DNA of 33,556 nt from Methylotenera_A sp046594885 (GTDB lineage: Bacteria; Pseudomonadota; Gammaproteobacteria; Burkholderiales; Methylophilaceae). Location: positions 1-33,556 of the forward strand of contig JBKJRD010000019.1 in the NCBI GenBank assembly GCA_046594885.1. The letters run 5' to 3'. Below, in pieces: positions 1 through 7,313 of this stretch. The stretch's first letter is position 1. The number at the start of each line of letters is the position of its first letter. The notes under the pieces are model-generated. The model made no database searches. It was not told the DNA's origin and saw only the letters and a program-made list of their open reading frames with translations. The position numbers were made by a program, and so were the translations under genes.

Positions 1-307
1 CTTTAGTACGGCTGCACTGGGTGGCGAGATTGAAGTGCCCACATTAGGCGGCTCTGCCAAAATGAAAATCCCCGCTGAAACGCAAACGGGTGGCGTTTTC
101 AGGCTTAAAGGCAAAGGCATTAAACCATTAAGACAATCTGAACATGGTGATTTAATGGTGCATGTGGTAGTTGAAACGCCGGTTAAGTTAACCGAAAAGC
201 AAAAAGACTTATTGCGTGAGTTTGAGATTAGTACGCAAGCCGATTCGGGCAAACACAGCCCGCGCAATAAAAGCTGGATGAATAAAGTAAAAGGCTTTTT
301 TGAGTAA
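1..307 (+). CDS. dnaJ: Chaperone protein DnaJ, C-terminal part (5' end outside window)
   Basis: This is the last ~101 codons of DnaJ, the J-domain co-chaperone that stimulates DnaK ATP hydrolysis and delivers unfolded substrates in the cytoplasm. The frame is open from base 2 to the TAA at 305-307. It reads FSTAALGGEIEVPTLGG, then IPAETQTGGVFRLKGKGI and GDLMVHVVVETPVKL, which are hallmarks of the second C-terminal beta-barrel (client-binding) domain. The J-domain, Gly/Phe region and zinc fingers lie upstream of the window. The last ~30 residues are a charged tail ending in a short helix (MNKVKGFFE), as in other proteobacterial DnaJ. A strong intrinsic terminator follows 43 bp downstream, so this ends a transcription unit, presumably grpE-dnaK-dnaJ, which I cannot see. 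Confidence 0.95.
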   Translation, partial: FSTAALGGEIEVPTLGGSAKMKIPAETQTGGVFRLKGKGIKPLRQSEHGDLMVHVVVETPVKLTEKQKDLLREFEISTQADSGKHSPRNKSWMNKVKGFFE

Positions 308-349
308 TTTTGAGTGTTAACTTTATCAATGCTTAACGCAAACAAACAG

Positions 350-370
350 ACCCGCGAAAGCGGGTTTTTT
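350..370 (+). terminator. Intrinsic terminator after dnaJ
   Basis: CCCGC (351-355), a GAAA tetraloop (356-359) and GCGGG (360-364) are followed by six T (365-370). The GC-rich stem, stable loop and U-run make this a textbook rho-independent terminator. Bases 371-608 hold no recognisable gene. The next unit begins with a Shine-Dalgarno sequence at 609-613. Confidence 0.93.
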
Positions 371-618
371 GTTTTGAGCGAAACAATTAATCATGCCTAA
401 TTCAGTCACTTGCAGTGTAGCGCACTCGCTGTTCGATTTAGAAAATCTTGTTGGTGCGCCTGTTTGAACGATTAGACCTTAAGCTTGTTAAAAGACACTG
501 AATAGTTAGCCTAAAAATGCTCATCAATATTGTTGCGTTGTGTGCGCTACCAAACAAAGTTATTTGTTAAACAGTGTGATACTCGTTTGCATAAAGTTAT
601 TAATGAGTGGAGGTTATT

Positions 619-1569
619 GTGTCAATATCTAACGTCAGACGAGCCGAAGAGTCACTTTTTCCAGAACAATCGTCGAGCAATTATGTTCAAAATTCAACCA
701 ATGATAGCGCTATCTCTTGGGGTGCTATCTTTGCTGGCGCTGTTGCAGCGGCTGTTTTATCGTTAATGCTTTTAGTATTAGGGGCAGGCTTAGGCTTATC
801 GTCAGTTTCGCCATGGGCGCAGCAAGGTGTTAGTGCCAGTGTGTTTGGCATTTCAACCATTGTTTGGCTGTCAATCACGCAAATAATTGCTTCAGGCATG
901 GGTGGATATTTGGCTGGAAGGCTTAGAAGTAGATGGCCTGGCGTACAAATAGATGAAGTCTATTTCCGCGATACCGCTCATGGCTTTTTAGCTTGGGCTG
1001 TGGCATCGCTTGCAACTGCTGTGCTGTTAACTTCTGTGATTGGCGCTGTTGTGAATACTGGCGCTCAGGCTGCAGCTACCTTAGCCGGCGGAGCGGCTTC
1101 TGCCGCTATTACATCAACCATCACTGATAATGCTAATCAGCCTGCAAGCAACGAATTAGGTTATATCGTTGATTCTTTATTTCGTTCAAATACCAACTTA
1201 ACTGCTACTAATGGCAATGTAGCGGCGACAGATTCCGCGCAACAATCAAAATCGAACATTGAAGTCACGCGTATTTTGATGAATGCTTTAGACAAAAAAG
1301 GCTTGCCAGAAGCAGATATTAGCTATATTGGCCAACTGATTTCAAGCAATACTGGGCTAAACCAGCAAGAAGCCGAACAACGGGTGAAGGAAATTTATAC
1401 TGGCATGCAAACGCAGCTAGCAAATGCTGAATTAACCACGAAAAATGCTGCAGAAAAAGCACGTAAAGCTTCATTTTATGCGGCGTTATGGTTATTTGTT
1501 TCGCTGCTGATGGGTGCATTTTCTGCCAGTCTTGCTGCAACTTGGGGTGGTCGTTGTCGTGATGCTTAA
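619..1569 (+). CDS. Conserved multi-pass inner-membrane protein of unknown function
   Basis: A 316-residue membrane protein. I choose the GTG at 619 because GGAGG lies at 609-613 with 5-nt spacing; the in-frame GTG at 607 has no ribosome site. About 30 soluble N-terminal residues precede a very hydrophobic Gly/Ala-rich segment (about 34-62) that begins with SWGAIFAGAVAAAVLSLMLL. Further predicted helices lie at about 77-103 and 130-150, and one near the C-terminus (about 285-308). Residues ~155-285 form an Ala/Asn/Gln/Lys-rich, probably periplasmic or cytoplasmic domain. The N-terminal SWGAIFAGA...LGLGLSS-type pattern recurs in uncharacterised proteobacterial membrane proteins, but I cannot name a function. 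A 23-residue membrane peptide and katE follow on the same strand, which suggests but does not prove a stress role. Confidence 0.82.
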   Translation: MSISNVRRAEESLFPEQSSSNYVQNSTNDSAISWGAIFAGAVAAAVLSLMLLVLGAGLGLSSVSPWAQQGVSASVFGISTIVWLSITQIIASGMGGYLAGRLRSRWPGVQIDEVYFRDTAHGFLAWAVASLATAVLLTSVIGAVVNTGAQAAATLAGGAASAAITSTITDNANQPASNELGYIVDSLFRSNTNLTATNGNVAATDSAQQSKSNIEVTRILMNALDKKGLPEADISYIGQLISSNTGLNQQEAEQRVKEIYTGMQTQLANAELTTKNAAEKARKASFYAALWLFVSLLMGAFSASLAATWGGRCRDA

Positions 1570-1639
1570 GTCGTCATGCTTTAGTCGCGATGCTTAAGCG
1601 CCAACAACCAACTTAACACTATTTATTCTGGAGATTATG

Positions 1640-1711
1640 ATGCGTACATTATTGCTGCTTTTTCTTGGTATTCCCATTCCAATCATTATTTTAATTGCGC
1701 TGTTTTTGTAA
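1640..1711 (+). CDS. 23-residue hydrophobic membrane peptide
   Basis: A very small gene. ATG at 1640 (or the adjacent ATG at 1637) runs to TAA at 1709-1711. GGAG at 1630-1633 is 6 nt before the 1640 ATG. The product begins MRTLLLLFLG and continues with IPIPIIILIALFL, that is, one short transmembrane stretch with a Pro-Ile-Pro kink and almost no soluble part. Tiny peptides with a GIPIP core followed by Ile/Leu-rich sequence occur next to membrane-protein genes in other proteobacteria, as far as I recall; this is recognition of a pattern and not a search result. It lies 70 bp after the membrane protein at 619 and 98 bp before katE. It may be an auxiliary subunit of the upstream membrane protein. 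The coding claim rests on the ribosome site and membrane-peptide composition. Confidence 0.6.
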   Translation: MRTLLLLFLGIPIPIIILIALFL

Positions 1712-1731
1712 TGCCATGTGATTAAAACTTC

Positions 1732-1769
1732 AAGGAATTAGCAGTAAGTCTACTTAACTGCACTTCCTT
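1732..1769 (+). promoter_or_regulatory. Hairpin in the katE leader
   Basis: AAGGAA (1732-1737) pairs with TTCCTT (1764-1769), and GCAGT (1741-1745) with ACTGC (1757-1761), leaving a small loop that can itself pair (AGT/ACT). No T-run follows, so it is not a standard terminator. It sits between the small peptide gene and katE, about 40 nt before the katE ATG. It could be an RNA structure or a dyad operator. The sequence shows the symmetry; the function is inferred. Confidence 0.5.
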
Positions 1770-1809
1770 ATCTCAACAATAGAGCCAGCTAATTTAAAGA
1801 GAGAAACTT

Positions 1810-3882
1810 ATGCAAAACGATCAATCAGCATCACCCGTTGATACGCACTTAGGCAATGGTGGAGAACTTCATCAGCAAGCTAATGGCGATCACGCGCAAT
1901 TAACCACCAATCAAGGTGTGGCGATTTCAGATAACCAAAATTCGCTTAAAGCCAATCCGCGCGGACCAACCTTATTAGAAGATTTTATTCTAAGAGAAAA
2001 AATCACCCATTTTGACCATGAGCGTATTCCTGAGCGCATTGTGCATGCGCGCGGTACAGGTATGCATGGTTATTTTGAGTTAACCGAATCTTTGCAACAA
2101 TATACCACCGCTAAAATATTATCAGAAGTGGGTGTTAAAACCCCGTTATTTACCCGAATCTCTACAGTGGCTGGTGGATCAGGCTCTGTCGATACGCCGC
2201 GCGATGTGCGCGGATTTGCAGTTAAATTTTATACCTCTGAAGGTAACTGGGATTTAGTCGGTAATAATGTGCCGGTATTTTTTATTCAAGACGCCATCAA
2301 GTTTCCTGATTTAGTACATGCGGTTAAAATGGAACCCGATCGTGGTTTTCCACAATCGGCTACGGCGCATGATACTTTCTGGGATTTTATTTCACTCACG
2401 CCTGAATCGATGCACATGGTGATGTGGATTATGTCGGATCGCACTATCCCGCGTTCATTGCGCATGATTGAAGGTTTTGGCGTTCACAGCTTTCGATTAA
2501 TTAATGCAGATGGTGATACCACTTTTGTAAAATTCCATTGGCGACCAAAACTAGGTCTTCAATCCACAGTGTGGGATGAAGCGGTGAAAATCGCTGGTGC
2601 GGATCAAGACTTTTTACGCCGTGAAATGTTTGAAGCGATTGAAGCAGGTAATTTTCCAGAATGGGAATTTGCCGTGCAGTTATTCACACAAGAACAGGCG
2701 GATCAATTTCCATTCGATCACTTAGACTCAACCAAGCTGATACCAGAAGAACTGGTGCCACTGAAAGTAATTGGTCGCATGGTGCTGGATCGTTGGCCAA
2801 ATAATTTCTTCGCAGAAACTGAACAAGTAGCCTATTGCCCATCGCATGTAGTACCAGGCATTGATTTTAGTAACGACCCGCTGTTACAAGGGCGTTTATT
2901 TTCTTATTTGGATACGCAACTTTCGCGCTTAGGCTCACCAAATTTTCATCAGATTCCAATTAATGCGCCCAAATGTCCATTCGCCAACCATCAGCGCGAT
3001 GGCCATATGCAAATGAGTCAACCAGTTGGAAGAGTTTCGTATGAACCTAACTCGCTATCTAAAGACGCTCCGCGTGAATCACCGACAGGCTTTTGTAGCG
3101 CTGTGGTGAACGAATCAGGTGATAAAGGCAGAATCCGACCAGAAAGTTTTGCCGATCATTACTCGCAAGCAAGACAATTCTTTATTAGCCAAACAGACTA
3201 TGAGCAAGCGCACATTGCATCAGCGTTAGTGTTTGAATTATCTAAAGTGGAACATGTGCACATCAGAATAGCAATGGTTGCGCATCTGTTGCATATCTCA
3301 ACAGATTTGGCGAATCGCGTTGCTAAAGGTTTGGGTTTGGATAAAATGCCAGCTGCACCAAAAGCTGCTGCACCAGTTCAAGATTTGCCAGCGTCATCTG
3401 CGTTGCAAACTATTGGCAACATGAAAGACACCTTAAATGGTCGTTGCGTGGGTATTTTGATTGCGGATGGTTCAGACGCCGCAATCATTGAAAGCGTTAA
3501 AAAAGCCGTAATTAAAGCCGGTGCAAGTGTGAAAGTGGTTGGCCCAAAAATCGGTGGCGCTAAACTAAGTGATGGCTCAATGCATGCAGTCGATGGCCAG
3601 CTTGCTGGAACACCTTCGGTTTTATTCGACGCGGTAGCGATTGTACTTTCTAGTGAAGGTGCAAAAATGCTTTCTACAGAAGCGGCTGCAATTGATTTTA
3701 TTCGCGATGCTTTTGGTCATTTAAAAGCCATTGCAGTAGATGACGGCGGCCAGGTTTTATTAGACAAAGCGCATGTTGTTGCAGATAAAGGTGTGGTGAA
3801 TGTGTCCGATTGCGATGGCTTTATTGCGGCAGCAAAAACGCGTCAATTTGATCGCGAAAAATCCATTAGAACTTTAGCTTAA
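1810..3882 (+). CDS. katE: Large-subunit catalase HPII (clade 2, heme d type)
   Basis: This enzyme disproportionates hydrogen peroxide to water and oxygen in the cytoplasm. The 690-residue length fits the large-subunit class. Distal histidine H79 lies in RIVHARGTGMHGYFE, the conserved Asn in GNNVPVFFIQ (151-160), and the proximal heme-ligand tyrosine Y366 in GRLFSYLDTQLSRLG. After the catalase core, from about residue 540, comes a flavodoxin/DJ-1-like domain (starting near CVGILIADGSD) that defines clade 2 enzymes. The N-terminal ~55 residues are polar and low in complexity, like the extended arm of HPII. The start has a modest purine-rich site (AAAGAGAG) upstream. A dyad-symmetric leader precedes it. 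No regulator gene is adjacent, and no clear terminator follows immediately. Confidence 0.97.
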   Translation: MQNDQSASPVDTHLGNGGELHQQANGDHAQLTTNQGVAISDNQNSLKANPRGPTLLEDFILREKITHFDHERIPERIVHARGTGMHGYFELTESLQQYTTAKILSEVGVKTPLFTRISTVAGGSGSVDTPRDVRGFAVKFYTSEGNWDLVGNNVPVFFIQDAIKFPDLVHAVKMEPDRGFPQSATAHDTFWDFISLTPESMHMVMWIMSDRTIPRSLRMIEGFGVHSFRLINADGDTTFVKFHWRPKLGLQSTVWDEAVKIAGADQDFLRREMFEAIEAGNFPEWEFAVQLFTQEQADQFPFDHLDSTKLIPEELVPLKVIGRMVLDRWPNNFFAETEQVAYCPSHVVPGIDFSNDPLLQGRLFSYLDTQLSRLGSPNFHQIPINAPKCPFANHQRDGHMQMSQPVGRVSYEPNSLSKDAPRESPTGFCSAVVNESGDKGRIRPESFADHYSQARQFFISQTDYEQAHIASALVFELSKVEHVHIRIAMVAHLLHISTDLANRVAKGLGLDKMPAAPKAAAPVQDLPASSALQTIGNMKDTLNGRCVGILIADGSDAAIIESVKKAVIKAGASVKVVGPKIGGAKLSDGSMHAVDGQLAGTPSVLFDAVAIVLSSEGAKMLSTEAAAIDFIRDAFGHLKAIAVDDGGQVLLDKAHVVADKGVVNVSDCDGFIAAAKTRQFDREKSIRTLA

Positions 3883-4003
3883 TAATGCTTAATAAATTGA
3901 ATCTTGTTTGAATATCTGCGCTTAGCTTTTGATGTGTTAAAAAAACTAGGCGTAGATTTTAACAAATTAGACACAAAATTAATCACACACTTACGTTTTT
4001 GTT

Positions 4004-4033
4004 ACACATACGTCATCAAATCGACATATGTGT
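4004..4033. promoter_or_regulatory. Inverted repeat upstream of small secreted peptide gene
   Basis: ACACATA (4004-4010) and TATGTGT (4027-4033) form a 7-bp inverted repeat with a 16-bp spacer, about 40-70 bp before the 40-codon gene at 4075. The spacing is roughly two helical turns centre to centre, as for dimeric repressors or activators. Nothing identifies the regulator. Bases 3883-4003 hold a weak dyad (TGTTAAAA 3935-3942 with TTTTAACA 3957-3964) and no gene. Confidence 0.25.
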
Positions 4034-4074
4034 TTGATAACATTTGCTTAAGTGAATAAGTTGAAAGTAAACTC

Positions 4075-4197
4075 ATGAAAAAAGAACTAGCCAAAAGTAT
4101 TTTATTAGGCGCATTAGTATTAACCAGTATTGCGTTTGGCTCTTTTAAAGCCAATGCTGCGGATATTCATCATCATATTGTGAAGATAGCAAAGTGA
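4075..4197 (+). CDS. 40-residue peptide with signal sequence, His-rich mature end
   Basis: A short gene from ATG 4075 to TGA 4195-4197. The product starts MKKELAKSILLGALVLTSIA, then FGSFKANA, a classic Sec signal peptide with a charged N-region, hydrophobic core and A-N-A cleavage site after about residue 28. The predicted mature part is only about 11-12 residues and includes three consecutive histidines (residues 32-34). It is bounded on the left by 190 bp of non-coding sequence with an inverted repeat and on the right by a strong terminator 18 bp after the stop, so it looks like a monocistronic unit. The ribosome site is weak (GAAAG about 8-12 nt upstream). I do not recognise the family. 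It could be a metal-binding periplasmic peptide, a signal, or a degenerate remnant. Confidence 0.5.
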   Translation: MKKELAKSILLGALVLTSIAFGSFKANAADIHHHIVKIAK

Positions 4198-4215
4198 TTC
4201 AATGTTTTAACTTGT

Positions 4216-4243
4216 AAAAAGCCTGCTTTATGCAGGCTTTTTT
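4216..4243 (+). terminator. Intrinsic terminator after the 40-residue peptide gene
   Basis: GCCTGC (4221-4226), loop TTTAT (4227-4231) and GCAGGC (4232-4237), flanked by five A and six T. It is symmetric enough to work in both directions. An ACTTAACC repeat starts 4 bp after the T-run. Bases 4260-4437 contain no gene that I can see. Confidence 0.92.
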
Positions 4244-4437
4244 GTATACTTAACCCATTTTTATGCTCAAATAATAGTTTAATAAAAGTTTACTTGTCGA
4301 TTTTTAAATTTACGGGTACATCTCATTATTTTTGCTAAAATTTTTAGCGGCAAAATAGGGGTTAACTAGTATAAGTAGGCCGTCAGCGATATACTTGAAA
4401 TGTGATTAAATATTAAACTTAAGCGCATTTAACCGAG

Positions 4438-5112
4438 ATGAATTTATACCCTGTCGCCATTATTGAAAACTTTTATGAGAATCCAGATGCTATCCGCCAA
4501 TTTGCACTGAGTCAAAAATATCAGTTCAGACATCAGATGAAACAAATGAATTATGTATTTCCTGGGTGTCGGACTAAAGATTTATCTGTGATTAACAAAC
4601 CCTTATTCGAAAATGTCAGTAAAAAAATTATCTCTGTGTTTCACAATGCTGAGCATGATTATATGCGCTGGCTGATTACAAGCAGCTTTCAAAGCGTTTC
4701 GGCAGAATATGGCCGTGGCGTGATTCATACGGATAGCAATACGGTTTTCGCGGCGGTGCTGTATTTGTCTCCAGATGCGCCATTGGATGCAGGCACATCA
4801 TTATTTAAACCAAATAAAAGTTTTGATGAGGACAAATATCAAGCGGCACTAAAAGCCAATGATAAACGTTTTGAAGCGGGTGAAATAGCAATGGATACCT
4901 GTTATCACAGCATGTTTGATGAAATTGTGCGCGTAAATAATGTGTATAACACGCTCATTTTGTATGAAGGTCGACATTATCATGCCGCCAATCAGTTTTT
5001 TGGCAAAACGCTTAAAGATGCCAGATTAGCGCAGGTATTTTTTGTGAGTAAGATTGATGCACAAAAATATAGTTCTTTTCCGCTAAAGCGCACACAGGCA
5101 ATACCAATTTAG
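4438..5112 (+). CDS. DUF6445-type putative Fe(II)/2-oxoglutarate-dependent oxygenase
   Basis: A 224-residue protein with the spacing of a cupin-fold dioxygenase: H97-T-D99 in VIHTDSNTVFAAVLYLS, a distal His in GRHYHAANQFFG (H180 or H182), and Arg196 14 residues after H182, suited to binding 2-oxoglutarate. The pattern IHTD...FAAVLYL...GT.LF and the YHAA..FFG end match my memory of the DUF6445 family, often found as an accessory hydroxylase-like protein. No substrate gene is next to it, and no obvious natural-product cluster. The start has little ribosome-site support (CCGAG just before the ATG), but the N-terminal sequence is typical of the family (PVAIIENFYENPDAIRQFAL). It stands alone after a terminator and faces the minus-strand block convergently. 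The reaction and substrate are unknown. Confidence 0.72.
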   Translation: MNLYPVAIIENFYENPDAIRQFALSQKYQFRHQMKQMNYVFPGCRTKDLSVINKPLFENVSKKIISVFHNAEHDYMRWLITSSFQSVSAEYGRGVIHTDSNTVFAAVLYLSPDAPLDAGTSLFKPNKSFDEDKYQAALKANDKRFEAGEIAMDTCYHSMFDEIVRVNNVYNTLILYEGRHYHAANQFFGKTLKDARLAQVFFVSKIDAQKYSSFPLKRTQAIPI

Positions 5113-5123
5113 TGGCGTGATTT

Positions 5124-5375
5124 TTAGCGCAAACTATGTTGAATAGCGATTAACTCAAGCTGTGCATCGCTAAAGTCTTCAAACTTTTTGCCATGCGTTT
5201 TTGCATACCAGTATTTGCTATTCCACTGGTCACCTTCTATCTTATGTAACACGGCATGTAGCCAATTAGCGGTTGTGTCGCTATACGTTTGTGCAATTTC
5301 ATGCGCAGCTTGCCAATCCCCAGCCAGCGCTGCTTTAACAGCCTCATTCAAGGCAAATGAATTGTCTTGGCGCAT
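5124..5375 (-). CDS. Small conserved hypothetical protein
   Basis: An 83-residue soluble, helical protein whose central pattern WLHAVLHKIEGDQWNSKYWY is typical of an uncharacterised proteobacterial family, and which I recall being annotated only as hypothetical. The first half (ALAGDWQAAHEIAQTY) resembles one TPR-like helix pair, which may indicate a small all-alpha scaffold. It ends the minus-strand block, 41 bp downstream of gloA, and faces the DUF6445 gene with an 11-bp gap between the stops. The start at 5375 gives a full-length family-like product. No catalytic residue is evident. Confidence 0.75.
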   Translation of the reverse strand: MRQDNSFALNEAVKAALAGDWQAAHEIAQTYSDTTANWLHAVLHKIEGDQWNSKYWYAKTHGKKFEDFSDAQLELIAIQHSLR

Positions 5376-5416
5376 TGGCTCGTGTTTTGATTTAACCGTG
5401 ATATTCGCCCATCTTT

Positions 5417-5818
5417 TCAGCGTGGATAATCAATTGTACCTTTTTGAATAAACTCAAATTTGTAACCATCTGGGTCTTCAATAAACGCAATGACAATCGT
5501 GCCATGCTGCATTGGCCCTGCTTCACGAATCACTTTGCCACCAGCCGCTTTAACCGCATCGCAAGCTTTATAGGCATCATCCACTTCAATCGCCATGTGG
5601 CCGTAAGCACCGCCCATTTCGTATTGGGTTTTGCCATAATTATAAGTAAGCTCAATCACGCTGTTGTCGTACTCATTGCCATAGCCCACAAATGCCAGCG
5701 TAAATTCACCATCAGGGTAATCATGCTGACGAATTAATTTCATGCCCAGCACTTTGGTGTAAAAATGAATAGACTGCTCTAAGTTGCCAACTCGCAACAT
5801 GGTGTGCAAAATTCTCAT
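5417..5818 (-). CDS. gloA: Lactoylglutathione lyase (glyoxalase I)
   Basis: Converts the methylglyoxal-glutathione hemithioacetal to S-lactoylglutathione in the cytoplasm. The 133 residues form two beta-alpha-beta-beta-beta modules. The four metal ligands fall exactly where they do in the Ni-dependent E. coli enzyme: H5 (MRILHTMLRV), E56 (SVIELTYNYG), H74 (GHMAIEV) and E122 (YKFEFIQ). The length also matches the short Ni2+ class. A GGAG-type ribosome site lies just upstream of the ATG at 5818. It sits 65 bp after the ferredoxin gene in the minus-strand block and may be transcribed with it. Confidence 0.97.
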   Translation of the reverse strand: MRILHTMLRVGNLEQSIHFYTKVLGMKLIRQHDYPDGEFTLAFVGYGNEYDNSVIELTYNYGKTQYEMGGAYGHMAIEVDDAYKACDAVKAAGGKVIREAGPMQHGTIVIAFIEDPDGYKFEFIQKGTIDYPR

Positions 5819-5883
5819 ATTAAATTCTCCAAGATTAATTTTTTGTGGTTAGTTGAGGGTTAAGTTATATTTTTAAAGTAGTT

Positions 5884-6144
5884 TTAATTGTGTGATTTTA
5901 GCTGCGTAATTCGGTAATACTTATCCAGCAGTTGTGCCTGCGTTTCAAGCATATCAGGGTTCAATGGAATGCAATCCACGGGGCAAACCACTACACACTG
6001 TGGCGCATCAAAATGCCCGACGCATTCAGTGCATAAATTCGGGTTAATCTCGTATATTTCCTGTCCCTGATAAATCGCATCATTTGGGCATTCTGGCTCG
6101 CACACATCACAGTTGATGCATTCGTCTGTTATAAAAAGCGCCAT
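5884..6144 (-). CDS. YfhL/Alvin-type 2x[4Fe-4S] ferredoxin
   Basis: An 86-residue ferredoxin with two [4Fe-4S] motifs: C9-x2-C12-x2-C15-x3-C19-P, then C38-x2-C41-x8-C50-x3-C54-P. An additional C58 and a C-terminal helix (about residues 65-86) follow. The eight-residue insertion in the second motif is characteristic of the Allochromatium vinosum-like ferredoxins with very negative potentials. It follows coaD by only 3 bp, the usual betaproteobacterial order rsmD-coaD-fdx. The physiological partner is not evident from the context. Confidence 0.95.
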   Translation of the reverse strand: MALFITDECINCDVCEPECPNDAIYQGQEIYEINPNLCTECVGHFDAPQCVVVCPVDCIPLNPDMLETQAQLLDKYYRITQLKSHN

Positions 6145-6147
6145 TGA

Positions 6148-6639
6148 TTATGCTTTTTTTATCTTTTGCAAAATCGCATCTTCAACGGTAGAAGACACGA
6201 ACTGATGCACATCACCGCCCAGCTTTGCTACCTCGCGCACTAGGCTGCTTGAAACAAACATATATTGCTCGGCTGGGGTTAAAAATAGCGTTTCTAGCTT
6301 TGGGTAAAGCTTACGATTCATGCCTGCTAATTGAAATTCATATTCGAAATCACTGGCTGCACGCAAACCGCGAATCACCATTTGCGCGCCTTGATCTTGC
6401 ACAAATTGCATTAGTAAGCCACTAAAACCCATAACTTTAATATTGCTGGCTTTTTTAAAACCACTTTTGGCCAGCGCCACGCGTTCATCTAACGTAAATA
6501 AAGGTTCTTTATTGGTGCTGCCTGCCACTGCCACAATCAACTCATCAAACAAATTAGCCGCTCTATGCACAATATCTTCATGTCCCAAGGTGATTGGGTC
6601 AAAAGTGCCAGGGTAAACGGCAATGCGGTTTTTGCTCAT
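6148..6639 (-). CDS. coaD: Phosphopantetheine adenylyltransferase
   Basis: Penultimate step of coenzyme A synthesis: transfers AMP from ATP to 4'-phosphopantetheine to give dephospho-CoA. At 163 residues it has the family length. The nucleotidyltransferase signature is YPGTFDPITLGH, with the T-x-G-H motif ending at H20. The C-terminal ATP-binding ISSS-type motif is present as VSSSLVREVAKLGG. RGLRAASDFEYEFQ in the middle is also diagnostic. It lies 18 bp downstream of rsmD and 3 bp upstream of the ferredoxin gene, so co-transcription is likely. Confidence 0.97.
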   Translation of the reverse strand: MSKNRIAVYPGTFDPITLGHEDIVHRAANLFDELIVAVAGSTNKEPLFTLDERVALAKSGFKKASNIKVMGFSGLLMQFVQDQGAQMVIRGLRAASDFEYEFQLAGMNRKLYPKLETLFLTPAEQYMFVSSSLVREVAKLGGDVHQFVSSTVEDAILQKIKKA

Positions 6640-6657
6640 ATTGGCAACCTTAAGTAA

Positions 6658-7245
6658 TTACGCAGATTTTAGCAAATGATAATAAACGTTGCCTGCTTTA
6701 TTTTGTTTAATTAGCTGCCAGCCATTTAATAATTCGCTGGTTTCAAGCGCAAATTCAGCTTCAATATAGACCAATCCGTTTGGGCTAAGATGCTGATTTA
6801 ATAGAGGTAATATTTTATTTAGCCAAGCTTTATGATAAGGTGGATCACAAAAAATCACCTCAAATTGCTGTGTACTCTGGCTTAAGAAAGTTAAAACATC
6901 TTGCCGTAAAATTTGACTGTTTTTAGCCGTTAACAATTGTTGATTTTGCAGTAAGGTTTGGTAGGCTAGGCCAGAGTTTTCTACCATCACTACATTTTTT
7001 GCATTGCGCGATAACGCTTCAAAGCCAAACGCGCCCGTGCCAGCAAATAAATCTAGGCAAGTTTTGCCGGTTAAATCTTGACCAAGCCAATTAAAAACGG
7101 TTTGACGCACACGTTCTGGCGTTGGTCTTAAGCCTTCAACATCGGTGAATTTTAGTACGCGGCTACGCCAAACACCAGCATTAATGCGAATTTGGTTAGC
7201 ACCAGTTTTGGGCTTAAATTGCGGGTTAAGTTTAGTGTTAGACAA
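6658..7245 (-). CDS. rsmD: 16S rRNA (guanine966-N2)-methyltransferase
   Basis: SAM-dependent methylation of G966 in 16S rRNA during 30S assembly. The 195 residues contain the SAM-binding loop LDLFAGTGAFGFEALSR (64-80), the acidic ribose-binding residue in VVMVENSG, and the catalytic DPPY tetrapeptide (134-137), a variant of NPPY used by N-methyltransferases. The N-terminal RINAGVWRSRVLKF and RPTPERVRQTVFNWL are RsmD-specific. It is the first gene of the rsmD-coaD-fdx run and lies 68 bp downstream of the M16 peptidase genes. Confidence 0.96.
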   Translation of the reverse strand: MSNTKLNPQFKPKTGANQIRINAGVWRSRVLKFTDVEGLRPTPERVRQTVFNWLGQDLTGKTCLDLFAGTGAFGFEALSRNAKNVVMVENSGLAYQTLLQNQQLLTAKNSQILRQDVLTFLSQSTQQFEVIFCDPPYHKAWLNKILPLLNQHLSPNGLVYIEAEFALETSELLNGWQLIKQNKAGNVYYHLLKSA

Positions 7246-7313
7246 GGTTCTAAAATGACCAATAAAGTCGTTTACAAAACCTTATTTTACCGTTTTATGA
7301 GCAATCGTTGTTG

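Noticed and set aside
530..766. 78-codon frame on + overlapping the membrane protein start
   Set aside because: It is out of frame with the better-supported gene at 619, has no ribosome site, and its C-terminal hydrophobic part merely mirrors the other frame.
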